Assembly (NCBI GenBank): GCA_022510815.1
Contig: JAFLST010000003.1
Location: forward strand, 1-52,363
Length of the DNA: 52,363 nucleotides
Origin: Christensenellaceae bacterium
GTDB taxonomy: Bacteria; Bacillota; Clostridia; Christensenellales; Aristaeellaceae
Direction of reading: 5' to 3'
Shown here: piece by piece, positions 15,871 through 23,979 of the stretch
Layout of the letters: the number at the start of each line of letters is the position of its first letter
How positions within the stretch are numbered: the stretch's first letter is position 1
Notes under the pieces: generated by a model
What the model was told of the DNA's origin: nothing
Database searches by the model: none
The model's input: the letters and a program-made list of their open reading frames with translations, nothing else
Program-made: the position numbers and the translations under genes

Positions 15871-17961
15871 ATGACCAGAACTCGCAGGGACGGCACGGTC
15901 ATCGCGGCCCTTGGCGGGCTGTACGCCTTCATTTTTTGCATGATGATCTCCAGCGCTCTGACGGACATGCCCATCTATGGCGGCGCGCTTTACATGTGCG
16001 GCCGGGTGGCAACGGTGTTCCTCTCGGCCTATGTGGGCGACGCGGCTTATCTGCCGCCCGGGGCGAGGCGGTGGCGGGGCGCTCTGCTGGCGCTGATGCT
16101 GCTGATGAATCTGTGCGTGGTGGTGGTGTATCCGATCTCGTGGGGCAGCCCGACCATGTGGCTGGTGTTTGTGACGGTGCTGCTGATGATGCTGCGGGAC
16201 GCGCTGTGCCAGTGGCTGATGCGTCAGGAGGTATCACGGCGGCTGACGCTGCGGCGCTACCTGCTGCTGATGACGCTGTGCCACGCGCTGGCGGCGGCGG
16301 TGATGGCCGCGATCCTGCTCTACAACCTGCCCGGCGTCACAGGGCTGACGATGCTGGGCGGCTATCTGCTCTGCGGCGCGATGGCCGGCTATGCCGCGCA
16401 TAAGGAGCGGCTGAACCTGCGCGAGACGATCGTCCCGGAGGAGGAACCCCTGCCCGCGCTTTTGCAGCAGGTACGCAAGGCCAATGCCTTCGCGGCCTTC
16501 GAGCGGCTGTCGGCGGCGGTGTCGGTGGCGCTGGAGCTGACGCTGGTGGTCATGTACACCTTTTTGGCGGCGACTGAGGAGCAGCTTTTGTCCTGCATGG
16601 CGCTGGCTGTGCTGACCACGCTGGCCTTCCGGGAAGCGGCGGAGTTCGCGCTGCGCCGCAAGGAACGCCGGCGGCTGATCGACCCAACCAACATGATGCT
16701 GCTGGGGCTGCTGATGTGGCTTGGCGGGCTGTGGATCTTCAGCCGCGGCCTGCGGGATGGCGGGATCAGCCTGACCAACACATACCTGTGCCTCGGCCTC
16801 TGCTCGGCGGGTTCAACCCTGTGCGGTACCTGCCTGCAGCGCATGGAGCAGGCCGTGGCGAACGCGGCGCAGTTCACCTCGGGCGGCAGCGTGCCCGGCT
16901 ATGGTCAGATGCGCGCGGCAGGGCAGGAGATGGCGCTGCTGCTGGGCGAAATGCTGGCCCTGACAGCCCTGACCGTGCTGTGCTTTGTCACCGGCGGCGA
17001 TCTGCCCCGGGACGCATCCCAGTTTGCCGCGCGGTTCCAGCCGGTGATGGTGCTGCCCGCGCTGCTGACCGTGCTCATGGCGATTCTCTGCGTGCTGCGA
17101 TTCCCGCTGAGCAGCCGGTACATGCACAAGCTGGCGCGGTTCCTGCATATCCGTGAGCAGGGCGGCGACAATCCGGCGCTCCAGAAGCAGCTTGAGGACG
17201 TGGTGGTACGGCGGCACCGTCAGCCCTTCTTCATCCGCGCGATCATGGCGGTGCTGCGGCCCTTCTTCCGGCACAGGCTGCAGGGCGTGGAGAACATCGT
17301 GCAGGACGAGAACAACCCCATTGTGTTCCTGTGCAATCACGGCGAGATTTACGGTCCCGTGGCTGCGATGCTGTTCATCCCGGTGCCGGTGCGGCCGTGG
17401 GTCATCAGCAACATGACCACCAACGCGCAGGAGGTTGCGGAGTATCTGTACAAGTACACCTTCGGCCCCATGATATGGCTGGGACGGCTGCGCTGGCCGG
17501 TGGCGAGGCTGCTGGGGCGGCTCTCTGTGTGGGCGATGCGGCATCTGGAGGCCATACCGGTCTACCGCCACAAGCCGCGGGAGCTGATGACAACCTTCCG
17601 CCGCTCGGTGGAGGCCATGGAGGCGGGCGACAACCTGCTGATCTTCCCCGAAAACCCGGACGCGACGGAGAAGCCCGGCTACCAGCACGGCGGTATGGGC
17701 GACATGTACCGGGGCTTCCCGATGCTGGCGCAGGTCTACTACAACCGCACCGGAAAGCGCTGCCGTTTCCTGCCGATGTACGCCCATAAGGGCTTGCGGA
17801 CGCTGACCTTCGGCGAGCCGATCCTCTACGATCCCGAGACGGAGCCGCTGGCTGAGCGGGATCGGATCGTCGACGAAGCGACCCGGCAGATGCGGGAGAT
17901 GGCCGACCGGGAGGATGCGGTCTGGCGCGGAAAAAAGGCCGCGAAGGAAGCGCGGGTATAA
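15871..17961 (+). CDS. Polytopic membrane protein with C-terminal PlsC-type acyltransferase domain
   Basis: A 696-residue membrane enzyme. Residues ~10-430 hold about ten hydrophobic segments, starting LGGLYAFIFCMMISSALTDM, resembling a transporter-like module. From about 455 a glycerolipid acyltransferase domain follows. Its expected NHxxxxD motif reads CNHGEIYGP, so the acid four residues after the histidine is a glycine. Later motifs are better kept: IPVYRHKPRE, LLIFPENP (the FPEG site) and FLPMYAHKG. It probably moves acyl groups onto a lipid or lysolipid at the membrane, possibly coupled to transport by the N-terminal module. The ATG at 15871 follows AAGGAGG by six bases. It converges on the nucleotidyltransferase gene. 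Confidence 0.8.
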   Translation: MTRTRRDGTVIAALGGLYAFIFCMMISSALTDMPIYGGALYMCGRVATVFLSAYVGDAAYLPPGARRWRGALLALMLLMNLCVVVVYPISWGSPTMWLVFVTVLLMMLRDALCQWLMRQEVSRRLTLRRYLLLMTLCHALAAAVMAAILLYNLPGVTGLTMLGGYLLCGAMAGYAAHKERLNLRETIVPEEEPLPALLQQVRKANAFAAFERLSAAVSVALELTLVVMYTFLAATEEQLLSCMALAVLTTLAFREAAEFALRRKERRRLIDPTNMMLLGLLMWLGGLWIFSRGLRDGGISLTNTYLCLGLCSAGSTLCGTCLQRMEQAVANAAQFTSGGSVPGYGQMRAAGQEMALLLGEMLALTALTVLCFVTGGDLPRDASQFAARFQPVMVLPALLTVLMAILCVLRFPLSSRYMHKLARFLHIREQGGDNPALQKQLEDVVVRRHRQPFFIRAIMAVLRPFFRHRLQGVENIVQDENNPIVFLCNHGEIYGPVAAMLFIPVPVRPWVISNMTTNAQEVAEYLYKYTFGPMIWLGRLRWPVARLLGRLSVWAMRHLEAIPVYRHKPRELMTTFRRSVEAMEAGDNLLIFPENPDATEKPGYQHGGMGDMYRGFPMLAQVYYNRTGKRCRFLPMYAHKGLRTLTFGEPILYDPETEPLAERDRIVDEATRQMREMADREDAVWRGKKAAKEARV

Positions 17962-17992
17962 AAAAGAGGCTTTCATCATGAAAGCCTCTTTT
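17962..17992. terminator. Bidirectional terminator
   Basis: Perfect 14-bp stem AAAAGAGGCTTTCA/TGAAAGCCTCTTTT with a 3-nt loop, shared by converging genes. Confidence 0.92.
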
Positions 17993-17997
17993 CCTGT

Positions 17998-18915
17998 TCA
18001 GGCACCCCACAGCGGCGTGGGATATAATCCATCCTCCGCCATCCGGGCCAGCGCGGCCTTGACGATGGGCTTGTCTTCGGGGTAGGTGACGCCTTGCCAG
18101 CGGTCGGGGCAGGGGATGACCCGCGCCGTTGCCTCGCCGCGGTGCAGCATGCCATCCACCACCGTGGGAAGGAAGTATTCCGCCTTGAGCGGATTCTCCG
18201 CGGCGGCTTTTTCGAGGAAGGCCGGGAACTCCTTTTCCAGCGTGTTCAGCAGGCTCGGTGAGAAGCCCCACATGTTCATGCTCACAAGGCTGTCAGGAGC
18301 GAGCTTGCGGTAGGTCTCGCCGTTCTCGGTGAACAGCGGGCCGTCGCAGGTAGCGATAATGTGCGTGCGCTCACAGATGCCCTGCAGCAGGCCTGTCTCG
18401 TCCACATCGCATACTCCGCGGGATACATGGCCGTGCTCGGAGAGCGTGTTCTCGAGCCGGTAGCCGACCATCACATAGTCGCGGCTGCCGCTGTCCATGG
18501 CGACAAGCGCGTCATAGGCCGCCTGAAAGGCTCCGGGGCCGTAGTAGTCATCCGCGTTGATGACGGCGAAGGGCGCATCCAGCAGCTCCTTGCAGCACAG
18601 CACCGCGTGGCCCGTGCCCCAAGGCTTCACCCGTCCGTCCGGCACGGCGTAGGGCGCGGGAATCTTCTCGAGCTGCTGGAAGGCGTACTTCACGTCCATG
18701 AACCGCTCGATGCGCTGCCCGACGCGCTCCCGGAAATCCGCCTCAATCTCGTGCTTGATGAGGAACACCACGCGTCTGAATCCCGCGCGCCTCGCGTCGA
18801 AGATGCTGTAGTCCAGAATGACCTCGCCGCCGGGGCCGACGGGGTCCATCTGCTTGAGTCCGCCGTAGCGGCTGCCCATGCCGGCAGCCATGATGAGCAG
18901 GATCGGTTCGATCAT
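17998..18915 (-). CDS. Sugar-phosphate nucleotidyltransferase family protein
   Basis: A 305-residue enzyme predicted to join a nucleoside triphosphate to a sugar phosphate or similar acceptor, giving an activated sugar and pyrophosphate. It opens with the family signature MAAGMGSRYGGLKQ (residues 9-22), then GPGGEVILDYSI, the base-binding KPWGTGHAVL and the metal-binding VINADDYYGP. The remainder matches the nucleotidyltransferase fold without a left-handed helix acyl domain. The ATG at 18915 has AGGAG nine bases upstream. The gene stands alone between a promoter and a shared terminator, so the pathway is not evident; cell-wall or exopolysaccharide precursor synthesis is likely. Confidence 0.85.
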   Translation of the reverse strand: MIEPILLIMAAGMGSRYGGLKQMDPVGPGGEVILDYSIFDARRAGFRRVVFLIKHEIEADFRERVGQRIERFMDVKYAFQQLEKIPAPYAVPDGRVKPWGTGHAVLCCKELLDAPFAVINADDYYGPGAFQAAYDALVAMDSGSRDYVMVGYRLENTLSEHGHVSRGVCDVDETGLLQGICERTHIIATCDGPLFTENGETYRKLAPDSLVSMNMWGFSPSLLNTLEKEFPAFLEKAAAENPLKAEYFLPTVVDGMLHRGEATARVIPCPDRWQGVTYPEDKPIVKAALARMAEDGLYPTPLWGA

Positions 18916-18945
18916 TTCGCGTCACTCCTTCGGTTGGTTGGTGTT

Positions 18946-18974
18946 ATGATAGCGCATTCCGGAAGGATTTGCAA
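18946..18974 (-). promoter_or_regulatory. Nucleotidyltransferase gene promoter
   Basis: TTGCAA (18974-18969), 17-nt spacer, TATCAT (18951-18946) on the minus strand. Confidence 0.65.
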
Positions 18975-19015
18975 GGCGAGAGGAATGTAAATCTTTTCTG
19001 AAAGGGAAAGAACGA

Positions 19016-19044
19016 TTGTGTTTCCGGCGATTTTGTCGTATAAT
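19016..19044 (+). promoter_or_regulatory. Promoter of the peptidoglycan-binding protein gene
   Basis: TTGTGT (19016-19021), 17-nt spacer, TATAAT (19039-19044). Confidence 0.6.
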
Positions 19045-19089
19045 ATGATTGTACCCGTATACTCAGCAGACGCAAAGGAGACTATCGCC

Positions 19090-20199
19090 ATGGATTTTCT
19101 GAAAACGCTGCTTCTTTATATGACGGTCACCATGGCCACATCGGTTCAGGCAGGCCCGCTGCCTGAGGATGTGCCGACGCCCACGGTCGCGCCGGTGGTG
19201 CAGGCGCAGGACGCGCCCGAGCAGGGGGCCGCGTTGCCCGGTCTGCAGGTGGATCTGCCCGACGCGCCTACGCAGGTGCCTACGCCTACGCTGGTGCCGG
19301 AACCGACCATCACGCCTAACCGCGCTTATAAGAACGTTGAGTTTGGCGACAAGAACAATGACGTCCGCAAGCTGCAGGAGCGGCTGATTGAGCTGGGCTA
19401 TCTGCCCGAGGGCTCGGCGGACGGTTCCTTCGGCTATCAGACCTCCCGGGCGGTCCGGGAGTTTCAGGGGAAGAACGGCCTGAACCGCGACGGCGTGGCG
19501 GGCCCCGCGACCCTGACGCGGCTCTATGAGGACCCGGACGTGATCGCTGCCGTGACCGCTGAGCCCACCGGCACGCCCGAGCCTTCCGACGTTCCTGAAC
19601 CCGAGACGGAGCAGCCCGCGGATGACGAGCAGACCATCGCGCCGCCGGAGAGTGCGGACGAGACCTACGGTGAACTTCCGGGTCTGGAGGACGTATCTGA
19701 TGACATCGTACCCGCGCAGGAGGACGCTGCGGCAGACGTGGTGGAAGGTCCGCTGCCCGGGCTGACGCAGGTGGCGGACGCAAGGATCGCGATGGGCGAG
19801 AGCGGAGAGCCTCTGGCGGCGCTGCGGCTGTCGGACGGCGTGATGCGCCCCTTCTATCCGCGGGTCTGGCTGAATGAGGAAGGCGTGGCTGTGGTGTCCC
19901 TGCGGGATATGGCGGGCAGTATCAGCTCGTGGGTGCTGGAGAGCGATGAATCCGTTTTCACGCTGAGCGCCGCCGGTTACGAAGTAGTGCTGACCGTATC
20001 GGAGGATGGTGTGACCTGCACAGTCGACGGCGAGCCGGTCACGCTTTCGGTGGGGGATGCGCAGTCGGACGGCGAGGACGTTTATGTGACCGAGGACTTC
20101 CTGCGGCATGCGCTCTATGCCGATGTGCTCTGGGACGCGGATGAGAGCACCATGATGCTCAAGGTGCCCGAAAAGGAAGCCGCGCAGGCAAACGATTGA
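19090..20199 (+). CDS. Secreted peptidoglycan-binding protein with stalk-like C-terminal domain
   Basis: A 369-residue exported protein. The ATG at 19090 has AAAGGAG nine bases upstream; the promoter -10 box overlaps the earlier part of the open frame, ruling out longer starts. A short Sec signal is followed by a Pro/Thr-rich linker. Residues ~78-150 are a PG_binding_1 domain (EFGDKNNDVRKLQERLIELG, then YQTSRAVREFQGKNGL and VAGPATLTRLYE), which holds proteins to peptidoglycan. A second acidic Pro-rich linker follows. The last ~100 residues resemble the copper-amine-oxidase-N stalk domain (DVYVTEDFLRHALYADVLWD). No catalytic domain is visible, so it is probably a wall-associated binding or scaffold protein. 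Confidence 0.8.
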   Translation: MDFLKTLLLYMTVTMATSVQAGPLPEDVPTPTVAPVVQAQDAPEQGAALPGLQVDLPDAPTQVPTPTLVPEPTITPNRAYKNVEFGDKNNDVRKLQERLIELGYLPEGSADGSFGYQTSRAVREFQGKNGLNRDGVAGPATLTRLYEDPDVIAAVTAEPTGTPEPSDVPEPETEQPADDEQTIAPPESADETYGELPGLEDVSDDIVPAQEDAAADVVEGPLPGLTQVADARIAMGESGEPLAALRLSDGVMRPFYPRVWLNEEGVAVVSLRDMAGSISSWVLESDESVFTLSAAGYEVVLTVSEDGVTCTVDGEPVTLSVGDAQSDGEDVYVTEDFLRHALYADVLWDADESTMMLKVPEKEAAQAND

Positions 20200-20213
20200 C
20201 ACGCCGAAAGGGC

Positions 20214-20242
20214 TTGCTAACGCAGGAAAGACGTGGTATAAT
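20214..20242 (+). promoter_or_regulatory. Promoter of the yicC-gmk-rpoZ-coaBC operon
   Basis: TTGCTA (20214-20219), 17-nt spacer, TATAAT (20237-20242), 24 nt before the yicC start. Confidence 0.75.
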
Positions 20243-20266
20243 ACGCTTTTGCTGGGAGGCGATGGG

Positions 20267-21136
20267 ATGCGGAGCATGACGGGCTACGGCAGGTGTCAGG
20301 AGCAGCGCGGCGAGTGGGAGATCACCGTCGAGCTGCGGAGCGTCAACCACCGGTATCTGGATGTCGCCTGCAGGCTGCCCCGAAGCCTGTCCTTTCTGGA
20401 GGACACGGTGCGCAGGGAGCTGGCGGAGCTGAAGCGCGGGCATGTGGATGTGTTCGTGAATGTCCGCCGGACGTCAGGCTCCTCCCGGCAGGCGGAGATC
20501 GACGAAGCGCTGGCGCAGGCCTATCTGGATGCGGGCAAGCGGCTGAGCGAGATCACTGGAGCGGCGAACGACCTGACGGTCTCAAAGCTGCTGCGGCTGG
20601 AGGGCGTGACGGAGCTGACCGAAGCGGCCATGGACGAGGAAGCGGTATCGGCCCTGTGCGCGGATGTGCTTCGCGGGGCCGTGGAGCAGATGCAGCGGAT
20701 GCGCCTGCGGGAGGGCGAGAACCTCCGGGCCGACCTGTCCGAGCACCTGACGAATGTCGAGTCTCTGCGGGAGCGCATTGCCCTGCGCGCGCCGGGCGTG
20801 GTCGAGGACTATCGGACCCGGCTGACCGAGCGGCTGTCCCGGCTGCCTGTCGAGCCTGTTGATCCCCAGCGGCTGGCGCAGGAGGTTGCGCTGATGGCTG
20901 ACAAGTGCGCCATCGACGAGGAGCTGTCGAGGCTCCAGAGCCACATCGCGCAGATGCGGGCCTATCTGGACACGGACGGCGAGGTGGGCAAGAAGATGGA
21001 CTTCCTGATTCAGGAGATGAACCGCGAGGCCAATACCATCGGCTCCAAGGGCTGCGACGCTTCCATCGCCCAGTGCGTGGTCGACCTCAAGAGCGAGATC
21101 GAGAAGCTGCGGGAGCAGATTCAGAACGCGGTGTGA
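20267..21136 (+). CDS. yicC: YicC-family endoribonuclease
   Basis: A 289-residue cytoplasmic protein of the YicC/YloC family, members of which have been reported to act as endoribonucleases in RNA decay. The signature opening MRSMTGYGR and ELRSVNHRYLDVACRLPR are present, as is the C-terminal core DEELSRLQSHIAQM, then GKKMDFLIQEMNREANTIGS. The ATG at 20267 follows GGGAGG by seven bases; a TTG at 20249 is in frame but precedes that site. It is the first gene of a four-gene operon. In many Firmicutes a small remA-like gene lies between yicC and gmk; here gmk follows after 21 nt with none. Confidence 0.95.
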   Translation: MRSMTGYGRCQEQRGEWEITVELRSVNHRYLDVACRLPRSLSFLEDTVRRELAELKRGHVDVFVNVRRTSGSSRQAEIDEALAQAYLDAGKRLSEITGAANDLTVSKLLRLEGVTELTEAAMDEEAVSALCADVLRGAVEQMQRMRLREGENLRADLSEHLTNVESLRERIALRAPGVVEDYRTRLTERLSRLPVEPVDPQRLAQEVALMADKCAIDEELSRLQSHIAQMRAYLDTDGEVGKKMDFLIQEMNREANTIGSKGCDASIAQCVVDLKSEIEKLREQIQNAV

Positions 21137-21157
21137 GCCATACAGAGGAGGATACGC

Positions 21158-21763
21158 ATGGAGGAAACCCGAAAGGGCATGCTGCTGGTGGTGTCCGGCG
21201 CGTCGGGCACGGGCAAGGGCACGCTGGTGAGCCGCCTGCTCAAGGAGGACCCGAGCTTCGTTTTTTCCGTCAGCGCGACAACTCGCGCGCCCCGGGAAGG
21301 CGAGGTCGACGGCGTGCACTATCACTTCCTGACCGAAGCGCAGTATGACGAGCTGCTGGCGAAGGACGCCTTCCTCGAGCACGCCACGGTGCACGCGAAC
21401 CGCTATGGCACGCTGAAGGAGGAGGTCTACAGCCGCATGGAGCAGGGCCAGAACGTCCTGCTGGACATTGACACGCAGGGCGCGTTCAACGTCATGGCGG
21501 CGGCGCCGGACTGCGTGAGCGTGTTCATCCTTCCGCCGAGCTATGCCGAGCTGAAACGCCGTCTGGAAGGCCGCAACACCGAGCGTCCCGAGGACATCGA
21601 GCGCCGCTTTGCCAATGCCCGGCAGGAGATCCCGCTGATGGATCGCTATCAATACATCATCGTCAACGACGACCTTGACGCCGCCTATGCGCAGCTCAGG
21701 GCCATCACGCTGGCTGAGAAGCAGCGCAGCAACCGCTATTTCCCCGTGGTTCCCGAAGCATAA
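21158..21763 (+). CDS. gmk: Guanylate kinase
   Basis: Converts GMP and ATP to GDP and ADP, an essential step in GTP and dGTP supply. At 201 residues it is of normal length. The P-loop reads SGASGTGKGTL (residues 14-24), followed by FSVSATTRAPREGEVDGVHY for GMP binding and LLDIDTQGA. The C-terminal lid has RLEGRNTERPEDIERR. GAGGAGG is six bases before the ATG. It sits between yicC and rpoZ, the usual order in clostridia. Confidence 0.97.
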   Translation: MEETRKGMLLVVSGASGTGKGTLVSRLLKEDPSFVFSVSATTRAPREGEVDGVHYHFLTEAQYDELLAKDAFLEHATVHANRYGTLKEEVYSRMEQGQNVLLDIDTQGAFNVMAAAPDCVSVFILPPSYAELKRRLEGRNTERPEDIERRFANARQEIPLMDRYQYIIVNDDLDAAYAQLRAITLAEKQRSNRYFPVVPEA

Positions 21764-21795
21764 GGAACCCGAGCAAGAATAAGGAGGAAACCCGC

Positions 21796-22023
21796 ATGTC
21801 CATCGTTGAACCGAACGTCCTTGAACTGCTGGAGAAGGCCGAGTCCCGCTACACGCTGGTGGTGGAGGCCTCGAAGCGCGGCCGTCAGATCGTCGGCGGC
21901 AGCCAGCCCCTGATCGACGCCAATGAGATGAAGCCCCTCAAGACCGCCGTCGAGGAGATTCGCCGTGGCCTGATTACCTACGACCGCGCTCCCGAGGAAG
22001 AGGAGACGCCCGTCCATGAGTGA
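21796..22023 (+). CDS. rpoZ: RNA polymerase omega subunit
   Basis: A small subunit that helps assemble the RNA polymerase core around beta-prime. 75 residues. Conserved block: SRYTLVVEASKRGRQIVGG (residues ~17-35), followed by KPLKTAVEEIRRGLI, the expected omega helices. An AAGGAGG site (21780-21786) is nine bases from the start. Its 3' end overlaps coaBC by 8 nt, suggesting translational coupling. Confidence 0.95.
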   Translation: MSIVEPNVLELLEKAESRYTLVVEASKRGRQIVGGSQPLIDANEMKPLKTAVEEIRRGLITYDRAPEEEETPVHE

Positions 22024-23221
22024 TCTCACCGGCAGGCACGTCGTGCTGGGCGTGACCGGGGGCATTGCGGTCTACAAGGCCTGCGAGGTCGTTTCCCGGC
22101 TGCGCAAGATGGGTGCGGCGGTGCATGTCATCATGACGAAGAACGCGACGGAGTTTGTCGCGCCGCTCACCTTTGAGACGCTGTCGAACCACCCGGTGGT
22201 TACGGACACCTTCGCGCGTCCCGAGACGTGGGAGGTGGAGCACATCGCCCTTGCCAAGCGCGCCGATGTGTTTGTCATCGCACCCGCCACGGCAAACTGT
22301 CTGGCGAAGATGGTCTGCGGCATTGCCGACGATATGCTGACCACGACGGTGCTGGCGACCAAAGCGCCGGTGCTTGTTGCGCCCACGATGAACACGGGCA
22401 TGTGGACGGCGGAGGCCACGCGGCAGAATGTCGGGACGCTCAAGACAAGAGGGGTGCGCTTTGTCGGCCCGGAGAGCGGCATGCTGGCCTGCGGAGACAC
22501 CGGGGCCGGACGCATGAGCGAACCCGTCGAGATCGTCGAGGCGATTGTCGGTCTGCTGTGCCCGAAGCAGGACATGGCGGGGCTGCGGGTGATGGTCACT
22601 GCCGGGGCGACCCGGGAGCGCTTTGATCCTGTGCGCTACATGACGAATGACTCCTCCGGCAAGATGGGCTTCGCGGTGGCAGAGGCTGCCCGGGCCCGCG
22701 GCGCGGAGGTCACGGTGATCGCGGGGCACACCACGGCGCAGGAACCGCAGGGCGTGAACATCGTGCGCGTGGACGCGACGCTGGAGCTGCGGGATGCGGT
22801 CGTCAGCCGTGCCCCTGACGCGGATATCGTCATTCAGGCCGCCGCGCCTGCCGATTACCGCTTTGCGGAGACCCATGCGGAGAAGTACAAGAAGCGCAAG
22901 GGCGAGCCGCTGGTGGTCGAGCTGGTGGAGAATCCTGATATTGCCGCCGAGGTTGGGCGCATGAAGCGGCCCGGTCAGACGCTGGTTGGCTTTGCCGCGG
23001 AAACGGGGCAGAAGCTCAGCAACGCCCGTCAAAAGCTGGACAAGAAGAACCTCGACCTTATCGTGTTCAACGACGTGACGGCGCCCGGCGCGGGGTTCAA
23101 TGTGGACACGAACATCGCTACGCTGGTCACTCGGGAGAGCGAGACGGCCTGTTCGTTGCGGACGAAGCGCGAGCTGGCTGACGACATTCTCGACGCCGTG
23201 ATGGCGCTGCGGACGAAGTGA
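22016..23221 (+). CDS. coaBC: Bifunctional phosphopantothenoylcysteine decarboxylase / phosphopantothenate-cysteine ligase
   Basis: Carries out two consecutive steps of coenzyme A synthesis: joining cysteine to 4'-phosphopantothenate, then decarboxylating the product with FMN. 401 residues. The N-terminal CoaC flavoprotein domain has GVTGGIAVYKA, the active-site histidine in VEHIALAKRADV, APTMNTGMW (T in place of the usual A of PAMN) and the cysteine of MLACGDTGAGRM. The C-terminal CoaB domain has VTAGATRERFDPVRYMTN with SSGKMGFAVAEAA, and KYKKRKGE, the lysine cluster of the active site. Last gene of the yicC operon, overlapping rpoZ. Confidence 0.97.
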   Translation: MSDLTGRHVVLGVTGGIAVYKACEVVSRLRKMGAAVHVIMTKNATEFVAPLTFETLSNHPVVTDTFARPETWEVEHIALAKRADVFVIAPATANCLAKMVCGIADDMLTTTVLATKAPVLVAPTMNTGMWTAEATRQNVGTLKTRGVRFVGPESGMLACGDTGAGRMSEPVEIVEAIVGLLCPKQDMAGLRVMVTAGATRERFDPVRYMTNDSSGKMGFAVAEAARARGAEVTVIAGHTTAQEPQGVNIVRVDATLELRDAVVSRAPDADIVIQAAAPADYRFAETHAEKYKKRKGEPLVVELVENPDIAAEVGRMKRPGQTLVGFAAETGQKLSNARQKLDKKNLDLIVFNDVTAPGAGFNVDTNIATLVTRESETACSLRTKRELADDILDAVMALRTK

Positions 23222-23264
23222 TGAATATTCTCAACAGGAAGAATCAACAGCACAGTTTCCCCAG

Positions 23265-23310
23265 AGAGCGCACAGCTGCCGCTTTTGCCAGTGGCGAGCA
23301 TGTGCGCTCT
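23265..23310 (+). repeat. Inverted repeat in the leader of the HAD gene
   Basis: Perfect 10-bp arms AGAGCGCACA (23265-23274) and TGTGCGCTCT (23301-23310) around a 26-nt loop, ending 22 nt before the next start codon. No T-run follows, so it is more likely a leader structure than a terminator. Confidence 0.55.
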
Positions 23311-23332
23311 TGGCGTAGAGAGGAATAATGTG

Positions 23333-23896
23333 ATGAATAGGGCAATCTTTTGGGATTTGCAGGGAACTCTCGGCGGTGACGCTGTGGCAAGTATTGAACT
23401 TTTTGAACCGTTTCCATTTGCAAAGGATGCGCTGAAACTCGCAAAAGACAATGGATATAGAAACATCGTCATAACGAATCAGAGCCGAATCAGCAAGGGC
23501 AGTCTTTCGGCGGAAGCCTATGAAAAAGAATCCCAACGCATCATTCGTCATTTCAATGCTGATGAGGTTTTGCTGGAGGAGATTCTCTGCTGTCCGCATC
23601 AGAACAAAGATCAATGCAACTGCAAAAAGCCGAAGACGGGTCTGATCGAGTATAGCATTAGGAAATACAACCTCGATATAAAGCGCTGTTTTGTTGTCGG
23701 AGACATGGGGAAGAATGAAATTGTTATGGCCCACCATGCGGGCTGCAAAGGTGTCCTCGTGCTAACGGGTGGCGGCAAAGACAGTCTTGGGATTTTCAGA
23801 GATACATGGAGGGATCACGAGGCCGATATGATTGCTGATAACGCGCTTGAAGCCGTTAAAAAGATCATTGCCGATGCGGCTCATATGCATGAATAA
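23333..23896 (+). CDS. HAD-IIIA (GmhB/histidinol-phosphatase-like) protein with altered motif I
   Basis: A 187-residue HAD-superfamily protein. The ATG at 23333 has GAGAGG nine bases upstream. The nucleophile motif reads WDLQGTLGG: the first Asp is kept, but the second, the general acid/base in DxDGT phosphatases, is Gln. Motif II is ITNQSR. A GmhB-like zinc loop is intact (CCPHQNKDQCNCKKP near residue 85). The last motif reads VVGDMGKNEIVMAH, with Asn where Asp is common. Related GmhB enzymes remove the 7-phosphate from heptose 1,7-bisphosphate. The altered residues suggest a slower phosphatase, a phosphotransferase or a binding protein. Base composition is more AT-rich than the neighbouring operons, hinting at acquisition. 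Confidence 0.8.
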   Translation: MNRAIFWDLQGTLGGDAVASIELFEPFPFAKDALKLAKDNGYRNIVITNQSRISKGSLSAEAYEKESQRIIRHFNADEVLLEEILCCPHQNKDQCNCKKPKTGLIEYSIRKYNLDIKRCFVVGDMGKNEIVMAHHAGCKGVLVLTGGGKDSLGIFRDTWRDHEADMIADNALEAVKKIIADAAHMHE

Positions 23897-23979
23897 CTGG
23901 GTACGAATTTCAGATGATCGGGATAACAGTAAAGGAACATGGCCGTCCATCAGCGCGCCACGTCCCTGTTTTTTTGTGC

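Noticed and set aside
21137-21157. Possible missing remA-like gene between yicC and gmk
   Set aside because: The gap is only 21 nt and there is no remnant; absence of this gene is common enough not to count as a finding.
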